The notes below the pieces were generated by a model that worked only from the letters and a program-made list of their open reading frames with translations, ran no database searches and was not told the origin of the DNA. Made by a program: the position numbers and the translations under genes. Shown piece after piece: positions 34,344 through 43,380 of a stretch of 64,000 bases of DNA (position 1 is its first letter; each line of letters begins with the position of its first letter). This DNA comes from a gamma proteobacterium HIMB30. Its GTDB lineage: Bacteria; Pseudomonadota; Gammaproteobacteria; Pseudomonadales; Litorivicinaceae. The stretch is from NCBI GenBank assembly GCA_000227525.2, contig AGIG01000017.1, forward strand, positions 41,537 to 105,536. Reading direction: 5' to 3'.

Positions 34344-36428
34344 ATGGGTGGTTTGGTCGGCGTGCTCTTCAAGTCTTGTGTGTCTCAGTCCAGGCGAGTT
34401 TTCTGGTCCGTGGTTGCCGCTGCTCTGATGTCGACTGTCGTCATTGCCGAACCATCGTCCGCGCTCACTGAGCCTCAAGCCGCGTTTCTCGCCCGTGAGT
34501 TAAATAGAATCGACGAGCTACCCAAAGAGACCAGCCGCAACCAAAAACTCCTTCAGGTCATACTTGACCGCAACGCTCGTCTCTCGGAGTCCGTCGTTTG
34601 GAGGCTGATGGCTGCCAATAAGCGTGCGGAAGATTCGTGGTCGCGCATCGATCATGTCGTTGTACAAACCCTTCTAGACGAATCTAGTTCAAGGCGATAC
34701 CAGCCCGTCGAGCAATCGCAGCTGTCAGCGAGATTGATCGCACAGAGCGCCAGGCACCTGCTTATCGACCAGATTCTTACGGCAGACCAAGCGCTGCAGT
34801 CGGACGCCCTCAGAGCCCTAGACACGTTGTCTGCGTACTATCAGATCCAACTGTATTCGAGTTTGGTTTCGCAAAACCGAGCCAACGAAAAGATTGATTA
34901 CGCCAAGGTTAGGAAAGATTTCTTGGCGAAAAGATCTGTCGAGGATCTGAGTCTGTCGGCACTGATCGCTAGGCGGATTCTTGATCGAAACCCCAGCGAT
35001 ACAGAAATTCGGTCAGAGTTAATCTCGCTCCTTGATGAAACAAACCAGCCGGCCTTGGCCAATGACCACCGCCTAACTCTTTCGCTCCTTCAGCCAGAGC
35101 AGTCTGCCGAGGATTTCAGGGTGGTCAAGGGTCTCAAGCGGCCGCGTCAGGTGGTGCCTGAAACGGCCAGCGAGCCGGTAGACGTTCAAGTCGCCGACAC
35201 GCTGTCGCGTGACGATTTTGACACCCAGCTCGATTATCTTGCGGAGCAGATTTTTAACGACCCGACCAACCTGAATCTCAACCTCGAGTACTTTAAGGAA
35301 CAGGTGGCGTCAGGTGACCTCGAGGGAGCCGAGGTCACACTCGAGCGGATTCTGCTGGTGGATCCAGAGTCGAAGTTCGCAAAAATTTTAATGGCGGAGA
35401 CGCAGATTAAGCTAGGTAAGCTTCCTGAGGCCCGGAATATTCTAAATAAGCTGCTCGCTGATGAGGGACTGACTCCTGAGATGCGTGAGAAGGCGCTCAG
35501 CTACGTGTCTCAAATTGAGGACGTATTGAGCCCCATTACCTGGCGTCACTCGGTCGGTCTGACCGCGGGAGTTTCAAATAATGCGCTGGGCCGCACCGCG
35601 ACTGGTACGGTGTTGTTCCGAGATCTATCGCTTCCATCAGGACAATCGGATGTCGATGTCTCGTTTAATGAGCTCAGTTTCGACAGCTCAATGTCGTACC
35701 AATTGCCTTATGAAACACCGACGATTATCACGGTGACGGGATTCGGATCAGGGCGCGAGAGTGATCACGATGACCTGTCTCGAACATCCACCGTTGGTGG
35801 CTCGGCGTCGATCAAAGAAATCGACGACGGAACCATCATTGATTCGTCGATCAGTGCGATCCAGACCCGGGTCGATGGCCAGCCATATGCGAACTTCGCG
35901 AGCCTGGCGGCGAGTCTGATGACCGGGTTAACCGAAAACTTAGTGGTTGGCAGTAACGTCGCCTATTCGAAAAACATGTACCAAGAGTTCGAGGGTGTCA
36001 CTAACAACACCAACAACTCGAGCGAGACCGTGGTGATAGGCCTGTCACTGGTGGGGCAAGTTAAGCAGGTCGGTTGGTCGGTGACCGGGAAGTGGTCTGA
36101 TACAAACGCCAAGGACCGATCGGTCTCGAATGATTTAGAGTCGCTGGCGATGGCTTTGAACTACAAATTCGATAATTGCTCAAATACCCTGTCGGCAGAC
36201 CGGTCATGGGTCCAAGCCAAGGCAGCGAATACCTTTGTCAGTACGAAGCCAAAGCGGGTCACCCAAACCAATTGGACATATGGGGGCGCCTGTACTGTTG
36301 AGAACTTCTGGCAAGGGGTCGCGCTTGAGCCGAGCTTTCGTTTTGTCTGGCGGGATGCTGATTCGAATATTCCCAACTACGCCAAGGAATCGAGTGAGTA
36401 TTCGCTGGGTGTGAAGCTGAGGTTCTGA
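34344..36428 (+). CDS. Long TPR-type outer-membrane beta-barrel protein (paralog B)
   Basis: A 694-residue protein. The signal region (SRRVFWSVVAAALMSTVVIAE) follows a polar N-terminus. Residues 40-300 are helical, TPR-like and acidic. Residues about 300-390 contain the repeat shared with the other paralogs (EQVASGDLEGAEVTLERILLVDPESKFAKILMAETQIKLGKL). From about 400 the sequence alternates strand-like segments and ends YSLGVKLRF, an outer-membrane barrel terminus. Its TGA overlaps the ATG of the FecR-domain gene by one base, so the two are coupled. It may export or anchor that partner. Confidence 0.7.
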   Translation: MGGLVGVLFKSCVSQSRRVFWSVVAAALMSTVVIAEPSSALTEPQAAFLARELNRIDELPKETSRNQKLLQVILDRNARLSESVVWRLMAANKRAEDSWSRIDHVVVQTLLDESSSRRYQPVEQSQLSARLIAQSARHLLIDQILTADQALQSDALRALDTLSAYYQIQLYSSLVSQNRANEKIDYAKVRKDFLAKRSVEDLSLSALIARRILDRNPSDTEIRSELISLLDETNQPALANDHRLTLSLLQPEQSAEDFRVVKGLKRPRQVVPETASEPVDVQVADTLSRDDFDTQLDYLAEQIFNDPTNLNLNLEYFKEQVASGDLEGAEVTLERILLVDPESKFAKILMAETQIKLGKLPEARNILNKLLADEGLTPEMREKALSYVSQIEDVLSPITWRHSVGLTAGVSNNALGRTATGTVLFRDLSLPSGQSDVDVSFNELSFDSSMSYQLPYETPTIITVTGFGSGRESDHDDLSRTSTVGGSASIKEIDDGTIIDSSISAIQTRVDGQPYANFASLAASLMTGLTENLVVGSNVAYSKNMYQEFEGVTNNTNNSSETVVIGLSLVGQVKQVGWSVTGKWSDTNAKDRSVSNDLESLAMALNYKFDNCSNTLSADRSWVQAKAANTFVSTKPKRVTQTNWTYGGACTVENFWQGVALEPSFRFVWRDADSNIPNYAKESSEYSLGVKLRF

Positions 36429-38731
36429 TGGTCGTTCGAGTCCTTATTTGCATCGTACTTATCGGTCTCGCTCATCAGGCGGCGGCCGCGTCACAGTCCG
36501 GCGTCATTGCCGCGGTTAAGGGCAGCGTCACGATTGTGCGTGACGACCAGGAATTGGCCGCGGAGGCATCCCAGCCAGTCTTCCTCAACGACACGGTAAT
36601 CACTCAGGCCGGTGCGCGGCTTCAGGTCCTCCTGAGAGACCAGTCCACCTTCAGTGTCGGTGAGAACGCCGAGATCACGATCGATGAGTTTGTGTACACC
36701 CCGAAAGATAAAACAGGCCGGGTTGCTGCGAGTATCGGCAAGGGCGCTTTTCGGTTTGTTTCTGGGAAGATCGCCAAGAAAAACCCGAACAACATGAAGG
36801 TCAAGGCCGGTGATGTGGTCGTGGCGGTCCGGGGTACTGAGGTCATCGGCAACGTACAACCGGATCAGTCCAGCATTATTTTGTTGTCGGGGGCCATCGA
36901 TGTCATGTCACTATCCGCCGACTGTGTGTCTGGCGGTGGCGGAGGAAACGCTGCATTTGAAATCGGCCCCGATGGTGATCTCAGAATGTCTGGCTCCCCC
37001 GTGGTAAACGCCCCAGAGAGCTGCGCCCAGAGTATCAATCTCCCCGGATTCGCTGTCTCGGTCTCGGCAAACGGTGAGGTCTCGGAACCACTGCGCGTAG
37101 ATCTCGATGAGGTTGATGACGTGCTTGACCGGTTATCGATCAACGAGGACGCTGAGGAGGAAACAGAAGCAGAAGCAGAAGCAGAAGCAGAAGCAGAAGC
37201 AGAAGGCGAGACAGCAACGCGAACCGAATCAGACCCCGAGGCCGACGTGGATGCAGATGGCAACCCAAAAGAAAGCACCGAGACAGCTGAGAGCTCAGCT
37301 CAGAGTGAATCAAGCGCAGCTGCTGATTCCTCGGATACAGACCTAGACGCAGACGGAAACCCGAAGCCTGTTGTTGCTGACTCCGAGGTCGACCGGGAAC
37401 CCACTGCCTCGAGTGAACCGACGCTTGATTTAGACGCCAACGGTCAGCCCAAGACCGACTCAAATCTTGGGTCAACAAGTGGGGCATTGGGTGACGACGG
37501 AAAGCCTCTTGAAACCGATCAACAAGCCGACACCTCATTTGACGAGCTGTTGAAACAAGACTTGTTTGGTGACCGTGGGGTGGACTCTACGACGAGTGAG
37601 GCCTCCACGATGCTCGACCAAGAGGTGAAGATTGACGAGACCGTGACTCGGGTGGGCGAAGACGGGAAACCCCTCGTGACGGAAGATGATGGCAAAGAAG
37701 AAACAAAGGTATCCGCGGAGGAGGTTGCGTCTGAGAAATCTGAGGACGAAGTCATTGCATCAAGTTCCACCCCGGCAGCGCCTACAATCACTATCGATCA
37801 AGCGACTTCACAAGCGGCAATATCTGCGGTCACGCCTTCTGCTGCGTCGGGCACAAGCGTGGGCACTGCGACCATTGCGGTATCGGACCCAAACCCCGGC
37901 GACACTGTTACACTGTCCCCAGATCTGAACTGGATTAGTTTGAGCGATATCGGCAGTGGTCAGTATTCGCTGACGATTTCTGGCTTAGGTGCACCGGCTA
38001 CCGCTGGGTCCTACACAACGACGATTACCGCCTCAGACGGATCTCTAACGGCCACCGATACGATCATCTTGGATGTCTGCTCGTTTGATGACTGCGGGGA
38101 TTATGTTCAGAGCCTCGACGGGGTCGCGCCGACCGCTACGTTGGATGGGAGTACTGGTTTCAAGGTATCCGGACAGACCTACACCTTCATAGATAACAGT
38201 GGCGCTCTGTACAACAGCCTATTCGGGGCGGGTAAGCCCACGGGTACGTTTGAAAAAACCTGGAAACCGACGGTCGATTCGGTGTATGGCGGCGGTGACG
38301 CGAACGACTCAATTACCGGGCGCATCGTTGTTGATTTCGCGAACGAGTCCGCGAGCATCGTTGTCATGGGGAGCCTAAATAACCTTTCGAACGTTCCAGG
38401 GGGTTACACAAAGGGGGACCTCACCTTCGGCGACCCATCAAATCCCCATTGGGATTACAGTTCCGGCTCTCGTGCCGTTGCCACCACCACCCATAGCATT
38501 TCTGATATCTCGGATGCGTCGACCGGGGGAGTGTTTGTGATCGAAAACACTTTTAATAATCAAGAGTCATTGGAGGGTGGTGTGTTTAGCTATAAGTATC
38601 GAATCGGAGTTGGCGATGACGGATCTGGTGGACTTGGAGTCAGCGGCGAGGTTTTCATTGACGACAGTGGTACGTTGGGAAGCGGCCAGCAGATCAACGG
38701 CGGAGATATCCAGATACTAGAGCCGCAGTGA
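36428..38731 (+). CDS. FecR-domain surface protein with acidic repeat linker
   Basis: A 767-residue protein. Signal peptide: VLICIVLIGLAHQAAA. Residues 25-140 form a FecR domain (GSVTIVRDDQELAAEASQPVFLNDTVITQ, LQVLLRDQSTFSVGENAEITIDEFVY, GAFRFVSGKIAKK, VVVAVRGTEVIGNV). Residues about 230-450 are a disordered acidic linker with an EA dipeptide repeat (about 243-259) and five degenerate copies of a D-x-D/N-G-x-P-K/L unit. Residues 455-560 look like a cadherin-type domain (TIAVSDPNPGDTVTLS, TTTITASDGSLTATDTI). The last 200 residues are a Gly-rich beta structure with a CSFDDCGDY pair. It is coupled to the TPR-barrel gene upstream. Confidence 0.75.
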   Translation: MVVRVLICIVLIGLAHQAAAASQSGVIAAVKGSVTIVRDDQELAAEASQPVFLNDTVITQAGARLQVLLRDQSTFSVGENAEITIDEFVYTPKDKTGRVAASIGKGAFRFVSGKIAKKNPNNMKVKAGDVVVAVRGTEVIGNVQPDQSSIILLSGAIDVMSLSADCVSGGGGGNAAFEIGPDGDLRMSGSPVVNAPESCAQSINLPGFAVSVSANGEVSEPLRVDLDEVDDVLDRLSINEDAEEETEAEAEAEAEAEAEGETATRTESDPEADVDADGNPKESTETAESSAQSESSAAADSSDTDLDADGNPKPVVADSEVDREPTASSEPTLDLDANGQPKTDSNLGSTSGALGDDGKPLETDQQADTSFDELLKQDLFGDRGVDSTTSEASTMLDQEVKIDETVTRVGEDGKPLVTEDDGKEETKVSAEEVASEKSEDEVIASSSTPAAPTITIDQATSQAAISAVTPSAASGTSVGTATIAVSDPNPGDTVTLSPDLNWISLSDIGSGQYSLTISGLGAPATAGSYTTTITASDGSLTATDTIILDVCSFDDCGDYVQSLDGVAPTATLDGSTGFKVSGQTYTFIDNSGALYNSLFGAGKPTGTFEKTWKPTVDSVYGGGDANDSITGRIVVDFANESASIVVMGSLNNLSNVPGGYTKGDLTFGDPSNPHWDYSSGSRAVATTTHSISDISDASTGGVFVIENTFNNQESLEGGVFSYKYRIGVGDDGSGGLGVSGEVFIDDSGTLGSGQQINGGDIQILEPQ
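37164..37205 (+). repeat. Hexanucleotide tandem repeat (CAGAAG x7) inside the FecR-domain gene
   Basis: Seven perfect copies of CAGAAG encode an alternating Glu-Ala tract in the linker of the FecR-domain protein. Because the unit is six bases, slippage would lengthen or shorten the linker by two residues without breaking the frame. Confidence 0.9.
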
Positions 38732-38849
38732 GCTGTTACTATACTTGATGGGCTGTGTGATGCTTTGATCTTGGTCAAGGTTTCAAGCTGGTAAGAGATA
38801 TCAAGATAACCTGGCTTTACCCGAAAAGTTGGGCTCCATTCATATTTGG
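38732..38849. other. Convergent intergenic gap
   Basis: 118 bases between the 3' ends of the FecR-domain gene and TPR-barrel paralog C. I see no convincing terminator hairpin, so the two transcripts may overlap. Confidence 0.4.
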
Positions 38850-40175
38850 TTAAAACTCGTATGTGACTCCCAGCGTAACGAGATTGTTAGTTATGTCATA
38901 GCTCGCCATGTTCGAGTTATTTTCCACTCGGGTCACTGTTGCGTTGAATGACCAACCGAGGAGATTTTCTGATATCGATCCTGCGTTAAATCGATACGCG
39001 AGAGATAGAGTGGTTTCGCGGTCATCCCGAACGAATTGATCCACCCCGCTGAGGAGCTTCTTGTATCTCAGGTCGCGAATCGAAACACTTGACGTCACCC
39101 GGTGCGCCTCGGCGAAAATGCTAGTGATACCCACATTCAAACGACTCACATTTCGATCTTGCGCGCTCATCGCTGTTGCGCTTGAGCGGTCGTCTGCCCG
39201 CCGCTGCTGGTAGCCAATGCCACTGAACAAGGCGGTACTCGGATTGACGAGTGAGAAGAGGCCCATGGAGAGTGAGTGGGTTTTTGAATCTGAATCATCG
39301 GATAGGGATCTGCCTGAAAAATCCGCGATCGAAAAATCATATCCGAACTGTAGATTGGTGTTGTCGAGCTGCCTACTGACTTGTGTACCCGCAGTGATTG
39401 TCTTGATGTCGTCTCGTTTCACAGGTATAGCGCTTCGGTCTTTGACGGTGTTCCGATGGAGTTTGTCGAACTTAACGAACGTATTTGTCCGGTAGCTGAC
39501 GGTGTTGAGGTTGGTACCGATCGTGAGGCCACTCGAATGCAGATCTTTTAGCTTGGAGTCATCGCCGCTGGTCTTTTGTCCGGTGACTTGGATGTACACG
39601 TTATCGTTCGTTTGTGATCCGATATCGTAAAACGTACTCACTGATGCGGTGATCCCTAGCGCGGTATCGGAGCGTTTCGTTGAGAAGCCCTCAGAATCGA
39701 ATGAGGTCCCCGAGAGTACCCCGGCGGTGTCGGCAAGCTTCCCGGTTTCGGTGATGCTTCCTACGTTATTGTCGTAGTTCACCGTCAAACTCACGAATCC
39801 CGTTGTCTTCCATCGAGACATGCTCGACTCGACCCGGACCAGCAGCTCGTTTACCTCCGAGGCCTGAGTGCTTGGTAACGAGTAAAAGTCGAGCGCTTCA
39901 AGTTCAGTTTTCGCGGTGGCGAAGTTGCCGAGCGAGATTAGTAGCCGCGCTCGCAGTATTCGCGCGCCGATGTTGAGCGGTTGTAGCTGAATAATTCGTT
40001 CAACCGCACTCAATGCGGGCGGCAGGTCTCCTGACGCGATTTTGAGTTCGATAAATTGACGGTTCAGCTCGATATTATCGGGGTCAAGCAAAATGTCCTG
40101 GTAGGTTACCTCGGCGTTTGCGTAGGGGGAGACACCACCGAGGCAGATGGCGAGCGCGAGTAGTTTCTTTTTCAT
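38850..40175 (-). CDS. TPR-type outer-membrane beta-barrel protein (paralog C)
   Basis: A 441-residue product from the ATG at 40175, where the signal peptide KKKLLALAICLGGVSPYANA begins; the frame extends to 40235, but that would overlap the preceding gene. Residues 30-125 are TPR-like (KIASGDLPPALSAVERIIQLQPLNIGARILRARLLISLGNF), with clear similarity to paralog B, and the barrel part ends NLVTLGVTYEF. Paralogs A and C also share an N-NxGSxTETGK-like strand after the TPR region. Its start lies one base after the stop of the upstream FecR-domain gene, so this pair has the reverse gene order of the 34344/36428 pair. Confidence 0.72.
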   Translation of the reverse strand: MKKKLLALAICLGGVSPYANAEVTYQDILLDPDNIELNRQFIELKIASGDLPPALSAVERIIQLQPLNIGARILRARLLISLGNFATAKTELEALDFYSLPSTQASEVNELLVRVESSMSRWKTTGFVSLTVNYDNNVGSITETGKLADTAGVLSGTSFDSEGFSTKRSDTALGITASVSTFYDIGSQTNDNVYIQVTGQKTSGDDSKLKDLHSSGLTIGTNLNTVSYRTNTFVKFDKLHRNTVKDRSAIPVKRDDIKTITAGTQVSRQLDNTNLQFGYDFSIADFSGRSLSDDSDSKTHSLSMGLFSLVNPSTALFSGIGYQQRRADDRSSATAMSAQDRNVSRLNVGITSIFAEAHRVTSSVSIRDLRYKKLLSGVDQFVRDDRETTLSLAYRFNAGSISENLLGWSFNATVTRVENNSNMASYDITNNLVTLGVTYEF

Positions 40176-40176
40176 G

Positions 40177-41685
40177 TTATTGGCTTTGTCCCGCCGCGAC
40201 GCCTGTGCCGGCGACGTTGTGGTATTCGGTTGCACCGTTTGCTGTCACGATTGAGGTATTTGTAAAACCAAGATCTCCGGGTGTGTCGATCGTGGCGAGA
40301 CCACCCGATGTGGATATCAGCAGCGTGTCGTTGGCCGCCGCGGTTCCGGTTAGGCTCCAATTCGTGAGAGTAAATACCGGCGTCCCTGTGAAGGTATTCG
40401 GTTTATTCACGGGTGGGTTACCGTCCTGCATGGTCACGTCTGTCAGCGTCGGGGTGCCGACAACGGCGCTTAGATCGGTATGTTCGGATCCAGCGATGAA
40501 ACGTGCCTCGTTGGTCCCGCCGAGTGTCGTCATGTTTGAGATATTACCGGTCCCGTTGAATGCGAAACTAAAGTCAGCCGTGGCGGTATTGTTGATTTTC
40601 AGTCCCTCAACTTGGCCCGAAAGAACCTGCTGTATCTGATCAGCGTCGAAGTTGTAGGTCGTGCTCAGGTCCATCGTGCCGAATACGTCGCCATTCGTTG
40701 CCGTCATCTGCACGCCCGTCAGCGTGTATTGTCTAGAACCTTGGAAAGATGCCCCCGCGAGGTCCGCCACCGAGGGACCGGGCGGTGGAGTCGCAAGCGA
40801 GTTGAGTTCCGCGTATTTCGCGAGCTTGCCAACCGCCTCCGCGTCAAAGTTGAGGCCATCATCAGCAAGCATCTGGGCCTCTTCCTCGGAAATAAATCGG
40901 AGGATCTCAACATCATTGGTTGCCGTTGTCCCGCTGACGCCTTTCTCAGTCAGCGCCTGGTTCAAAGCCGCGGTTCGCTCGTTGGTTTCCGTGTCAGCGA
41001 TGGTCTCAGCAATTTCTTCGCTTGCAAGCTCACTGACCGCGTTTTCGACGCGTTTGAGAAGCTCTGGATCAACCTGCTGTACTTCACCTGGCGGCTCATT
41101 CTGGGCGACGTTGATCGAGTATCCCCCACGGAGTACGTCTGCACTGCCGAGCTCATTGAATACAGCGATTGATCCAGGCGTCGCACCGAAACTATTAGGG
41201 CCAGGTCCGAGAAGAACGATATCGGCTTGCCCGCCCTCATCGATGAGGCCCGCGACCTGCGTTCCTCGGACAGCAATTGTCGCCCCGGGGACCGAGACCT
41301 TCATGGCGTCCTTCCCGGCCTTCGCGACCTTGCCTGACACAAACCGGAACGCTCCCTTCTTGATGTTTGCGGCAAGTTCATTGGTTTGGTTTGGGTCATA
41401 GACGAACTTGTCGATGGTCATTTCAGCGCCGGCGCCTAGCGTAAACACCGTCTCGTCGACCAGGAGTACCTGCAATCGGCCGGTTTCGCCGACCTTGATG
41501 TCGTCGCCAAGGAAGATCTTTTCGCCGCTCGAGAGAGCGCCAATCGACGCCGAGGGCTCTGTGGAGGCGAGCCGTAGTACCTCACCTTTCAGCGCCGCCG
41601 TGACGCCGATAAATTCAGCCGCCATCGCTGTTGACAGTGAGAGCGTGAGCGCGAGACACCCACCGATAATTTGTCGAATCGTCAT
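40177..41685 (-). CDS. FecR-domain surface protein (second copy)
   Basis: A 502-residue protein with a signal peptide (QIIGGCLALTLSLSTAMAAE). Residues 25-150 form a FecR domain closely matching the 767-residue protein: LSSGEKIFLGDDIKVGETGRLQVLLVDETVFTLGAGAEMTIDKFVYDP, KGAFRFVSGKVAK, GATIAVRGTQVAGLI. Residues 195-300 are a charged helical linker. Residues 310-502 are beta-rich (YTLTGVQMTATNGDVFGTMDLS, NTFTGTPVFTLTNWSL). There is no sigma-factor gene nearby, so the classical anti-sigma role of FecR is unlikely. It is directly upstream of TPR-barrel paralog C. Confidence 0.78.
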   Translation of the reverse strand: MTIRQIIGGCLALTLSLSTAMAAEFIGVTAALKGEVLRLASTEPSASIGALSSGEKIFLGDDIKVGETGRLQVLLVDETVFTLGAGAEMTIDKFVYDPNQTNELAANIKKGAFRFVSGKVAKAGKDAMKVSVPGATIAVRGTQVAGLIDEGGQADIVLLGPGPNSFGATPGSIAVFNELGSADVLRGGYSINVAQNEPPGEVQQVDPELLKRVENAVSELASEEIAETIADTETNERTAALNQALTEKGVSGTTATNDVEILRFISEEEAQMLADDGLNFDAEAVGKLAKYAELNSLATPPPGPSVADLAGASFQGSRQYTLTGVQMTATNGDVFGTMDLSTTYNFDADQIQQVLSGQVEGLKINNTATADFSFAFNGTGNISNMTTLGGTNEARFIAGSEHTDLSAVVGTPTLTDVTMQDGNPPVNKPNTFTGTPVFTLTNWSLTGTAAANDTLLISTSGGLATIDTPGDLGFTNTSIVTANGATEYHNVAGTGVAAGQSQ

Positions 41686-41819
41686 GTTTTTTAATTCGTG
41701 TATTAAACCCGGCGAGAGGTTACCATTTTATGACCGATAGAGTGAGCTACCGTGGGTTAAACTTTTGTTCGTTCTGTCTTTTCAGTACCCTGTCAGCTCA
41801 AACCTTGGTAAGGATCCCT
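41686..41819. other. Divergent promoter region between the FecR and Mla operons
   Basis: 134 bases separate the FecR-domain gene (leftward) from the permease gene (rightward, start 41820). It must hold promoters for both operons. A reading frame from 41730 continues into the permease but lacks a ribosome site and is treated as leader. Confidence 0.45.
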
Positions 41820-42590
41820 ATGATATTTGGGCCCCTCAGATCTGCTGTTGATTTCGTTGGATTAGTTTCCCTGAATCTGCGTGACACCTTGTTCTATGTC
41901 ATCGCTGGCCGGGCCTATGGTCAACCGGTTCGTTTGACTGCCGTGTCTCAACAGGTGCTGCTATCAGGGCTCCAAGCAATCCCAATCGTGATTCTTCTGT
42001 GTGGGATTGTTGGTGTCATGCTCGCTATCCAGGGGATGCAAACGTTGTCCATCTTTGGTGCCGAGCAGTTCATCAACGTGGGGCTCGCGGTCTCGATCCC
42101 CAAAGAATTTTCTCCACTGATCGTCGGTATTGTGGTTGCGGGTCGTAGCGGGAGCCAGATTACCTCGAGGGTCGGGTCGATGGGGCTCAACGGCGAACTC
42201 GATGGCCTCACCGTGATGGGGATCGCGCCGCATCGGTTTGTCGATGTGCCAACGTTACTGGGTTTATTGGTTTCTGTACCGATTTTGGTTGTGATTGGAG
42301 ACTTTGCGGCGCTTGGTTTGGCTGGGCTTTATGCGTCGACCGCGCTTGGGATGTCGTTCCACGCGTTCATGGATCAGCTCATCGAGCTGATCAGTCTGGC
42401 GGATTACTTGCTTGGGATCTCAAAAGGTGTCGTGTTTGGGGTGTTGATTGGTGGTATCGCGCTTGCCTTTGGTCGGTCTGTCGCCGGTGGTGCGGATGAC
42501 CTCGGTCGCAAAACCACGTCCTCGGTTGTTGTGTGTATCGCCACAATCATAGCCGTCGACGCCCTTTATTCCATCTTGGGGCAGTTATGA
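41820..42590 (+). CDS. mlaE: MlaE-type lipid ABC transporter permease
   Basis: A 256-residue product from the ATG at 41820 (AAGGATCCCT upstream). About five membrane helices and the MlaE hallmarks are visible: QALPIV-like QAIPIVILLCGIVGVMLAIQG, GLAVSIPKEFSPLIVGIVVAGRSGSQITSRVGSM, where the Glu and the GRSG are typical, and EELDAL-like NGELDGLTVMGIAP. It forms the membrane channel of an MCE-type phospholipid transporter in the inner membrane. It overlaps the ATPase gene by four bases. No MlaB or MlaC gene is adjacent. Confidence 0.92.
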   Translation: MIFGPLRSAVDFVGLVSLNLRDTLFYVIAGRAYGQPVRLTAVSQQVLLSGLQAIPIVILLCGIVGVMLAIQGMQTLSIFGAEQFINVGLAVSIPKEFSPLIVGIVVAGRSGSQITSRVGSMGLNGELDGLTVMGIAPHRFVDVPTLLGLLVSVPILVVIGDFAALGLAGLYASTALGMSFHAFMDQLIELISLADYLLGISKGVVFGVLIGGIALAFGRSVAGGADDLGRKTTSSVVVCIATIIAVDALYSILGQL

Positions 42591-43378
42591 GCCTGTTGCG
42601 CGTTGACCAACTCACTGGCGGCTACAACGGCCACGTCGTTATCGATGGGTGCTCGATGCAAGTAGATCCCGGTGAAGTCGTTGTCATTATGGGTGGCAGT
42701 GGGTCGGGTAAATCAACGTTTTTGAAGCATCTGATTGGGTTAAAGCCGCCGATGTCTGGTTCGGTCGAACTAAACAGTGAGGATCTCTACTCCGGGTCCA
42801 TGAACGATCGGTACCGGCGGCTGTCGCATATCGGAGTCGCTTTTCAGATGGGCGCCTTAGTCAGCTCACTGTCAATATTTGACAACGTCGCGTTGCCACT
42901 TCGAGAGACAACGGACCTCCCCGAAGATGTCATCGAGGTCATGGTTCGGTTGAAGCTCGAGTTCGTCGAGCTGCTGGATAAGCAGGATCTCCTGCCGAGT
43001 GAATTATCGGGTGGGATGCTGAAGCGAGCTGCGGTCGCCCGTGCGCTTGCTCGGGATCCCAAGCTGGTGTTTATGGATGAACCAAGCGCGGGGCTGGATC
43101 CTGTCGTCGCGTCAGCGCTTGATGATCTTATTTTGAAAATCAAAGACGCGCTTGGTGTCTCGGTTGTCGTGGTGACGCATGAGCTCGAGAGCGCGTTTAA
43201 GATTGCGTCGCGGATTGTTGTCCTCGACCGAGGGTTTATTATTTTCGATGGATCGGTTGACGCGATCCGCGCGTCCGATAATCCTCGAATCCAGGCGTTG
43301 ATCAACCGGACCGCCGAACCGATGGCATTTGACGCAGAAGAACATTACCGCCGAATTATGGGACTCCCTGAGGGATAG
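42587..43378 (+). CDS. mlaF: MlaF-type lipid ABC transporter ATPase
   Basis: A 263-residue ATPase starting at the ATG in the ATGA overlap with the permease gene (an upstream frame to 42533 is rejected). Walker A is GGSGSGKST (near residue 38), the signature is LSGGMLKRAAVARALA, Walker B is LVFMDEPSAGLDP, and the switch His is in VVVTHE. LSGGM with the following KR is the MlaF variant of LSGGQ. It couples ATP hydrolysis to lipid movement between inner and outer membrane. Confidence 0.93.
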   Translation: MSLLRVDQLTGGYNGHVVIDGCSMQVDPGEVVVIMGGSGSGKSTFLKHLIGLKPPMSGSVELNSEDLYSGSMNDRYRRLSHIGVAFQMGALVSSLSIFDNVALPLRETTDLPEDVIEVMVRLKLEFVELLDKQDLLPSELSGGMLKRAAVARALARDPKLVFMDEPSAGLDPVVASALDDLILKIKDALGVSVVVVTHELESAFKIASRIVVLDRGFIIFDGSVDAIRASDNPRIQALINRTAEPMAFDAEEHYRRIMGLPEG

Positions 43379-43380
43379 CT

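Noticed and set aside
37140..37538. Antisense frame with long Leu runs opposite the FecR linker
   Set aside because: It is only the complement of the CAGAAG repeat; the Leu/Ser homopolymers have no other support.
36428..41685. FecR proteins as iron-responsive anti-sigma regulators
   Set aside because: They have secretion signals, no FecI-type sigma gene is nearby and no TonB-dependent receptor gene follows, so the classical system is not supported.
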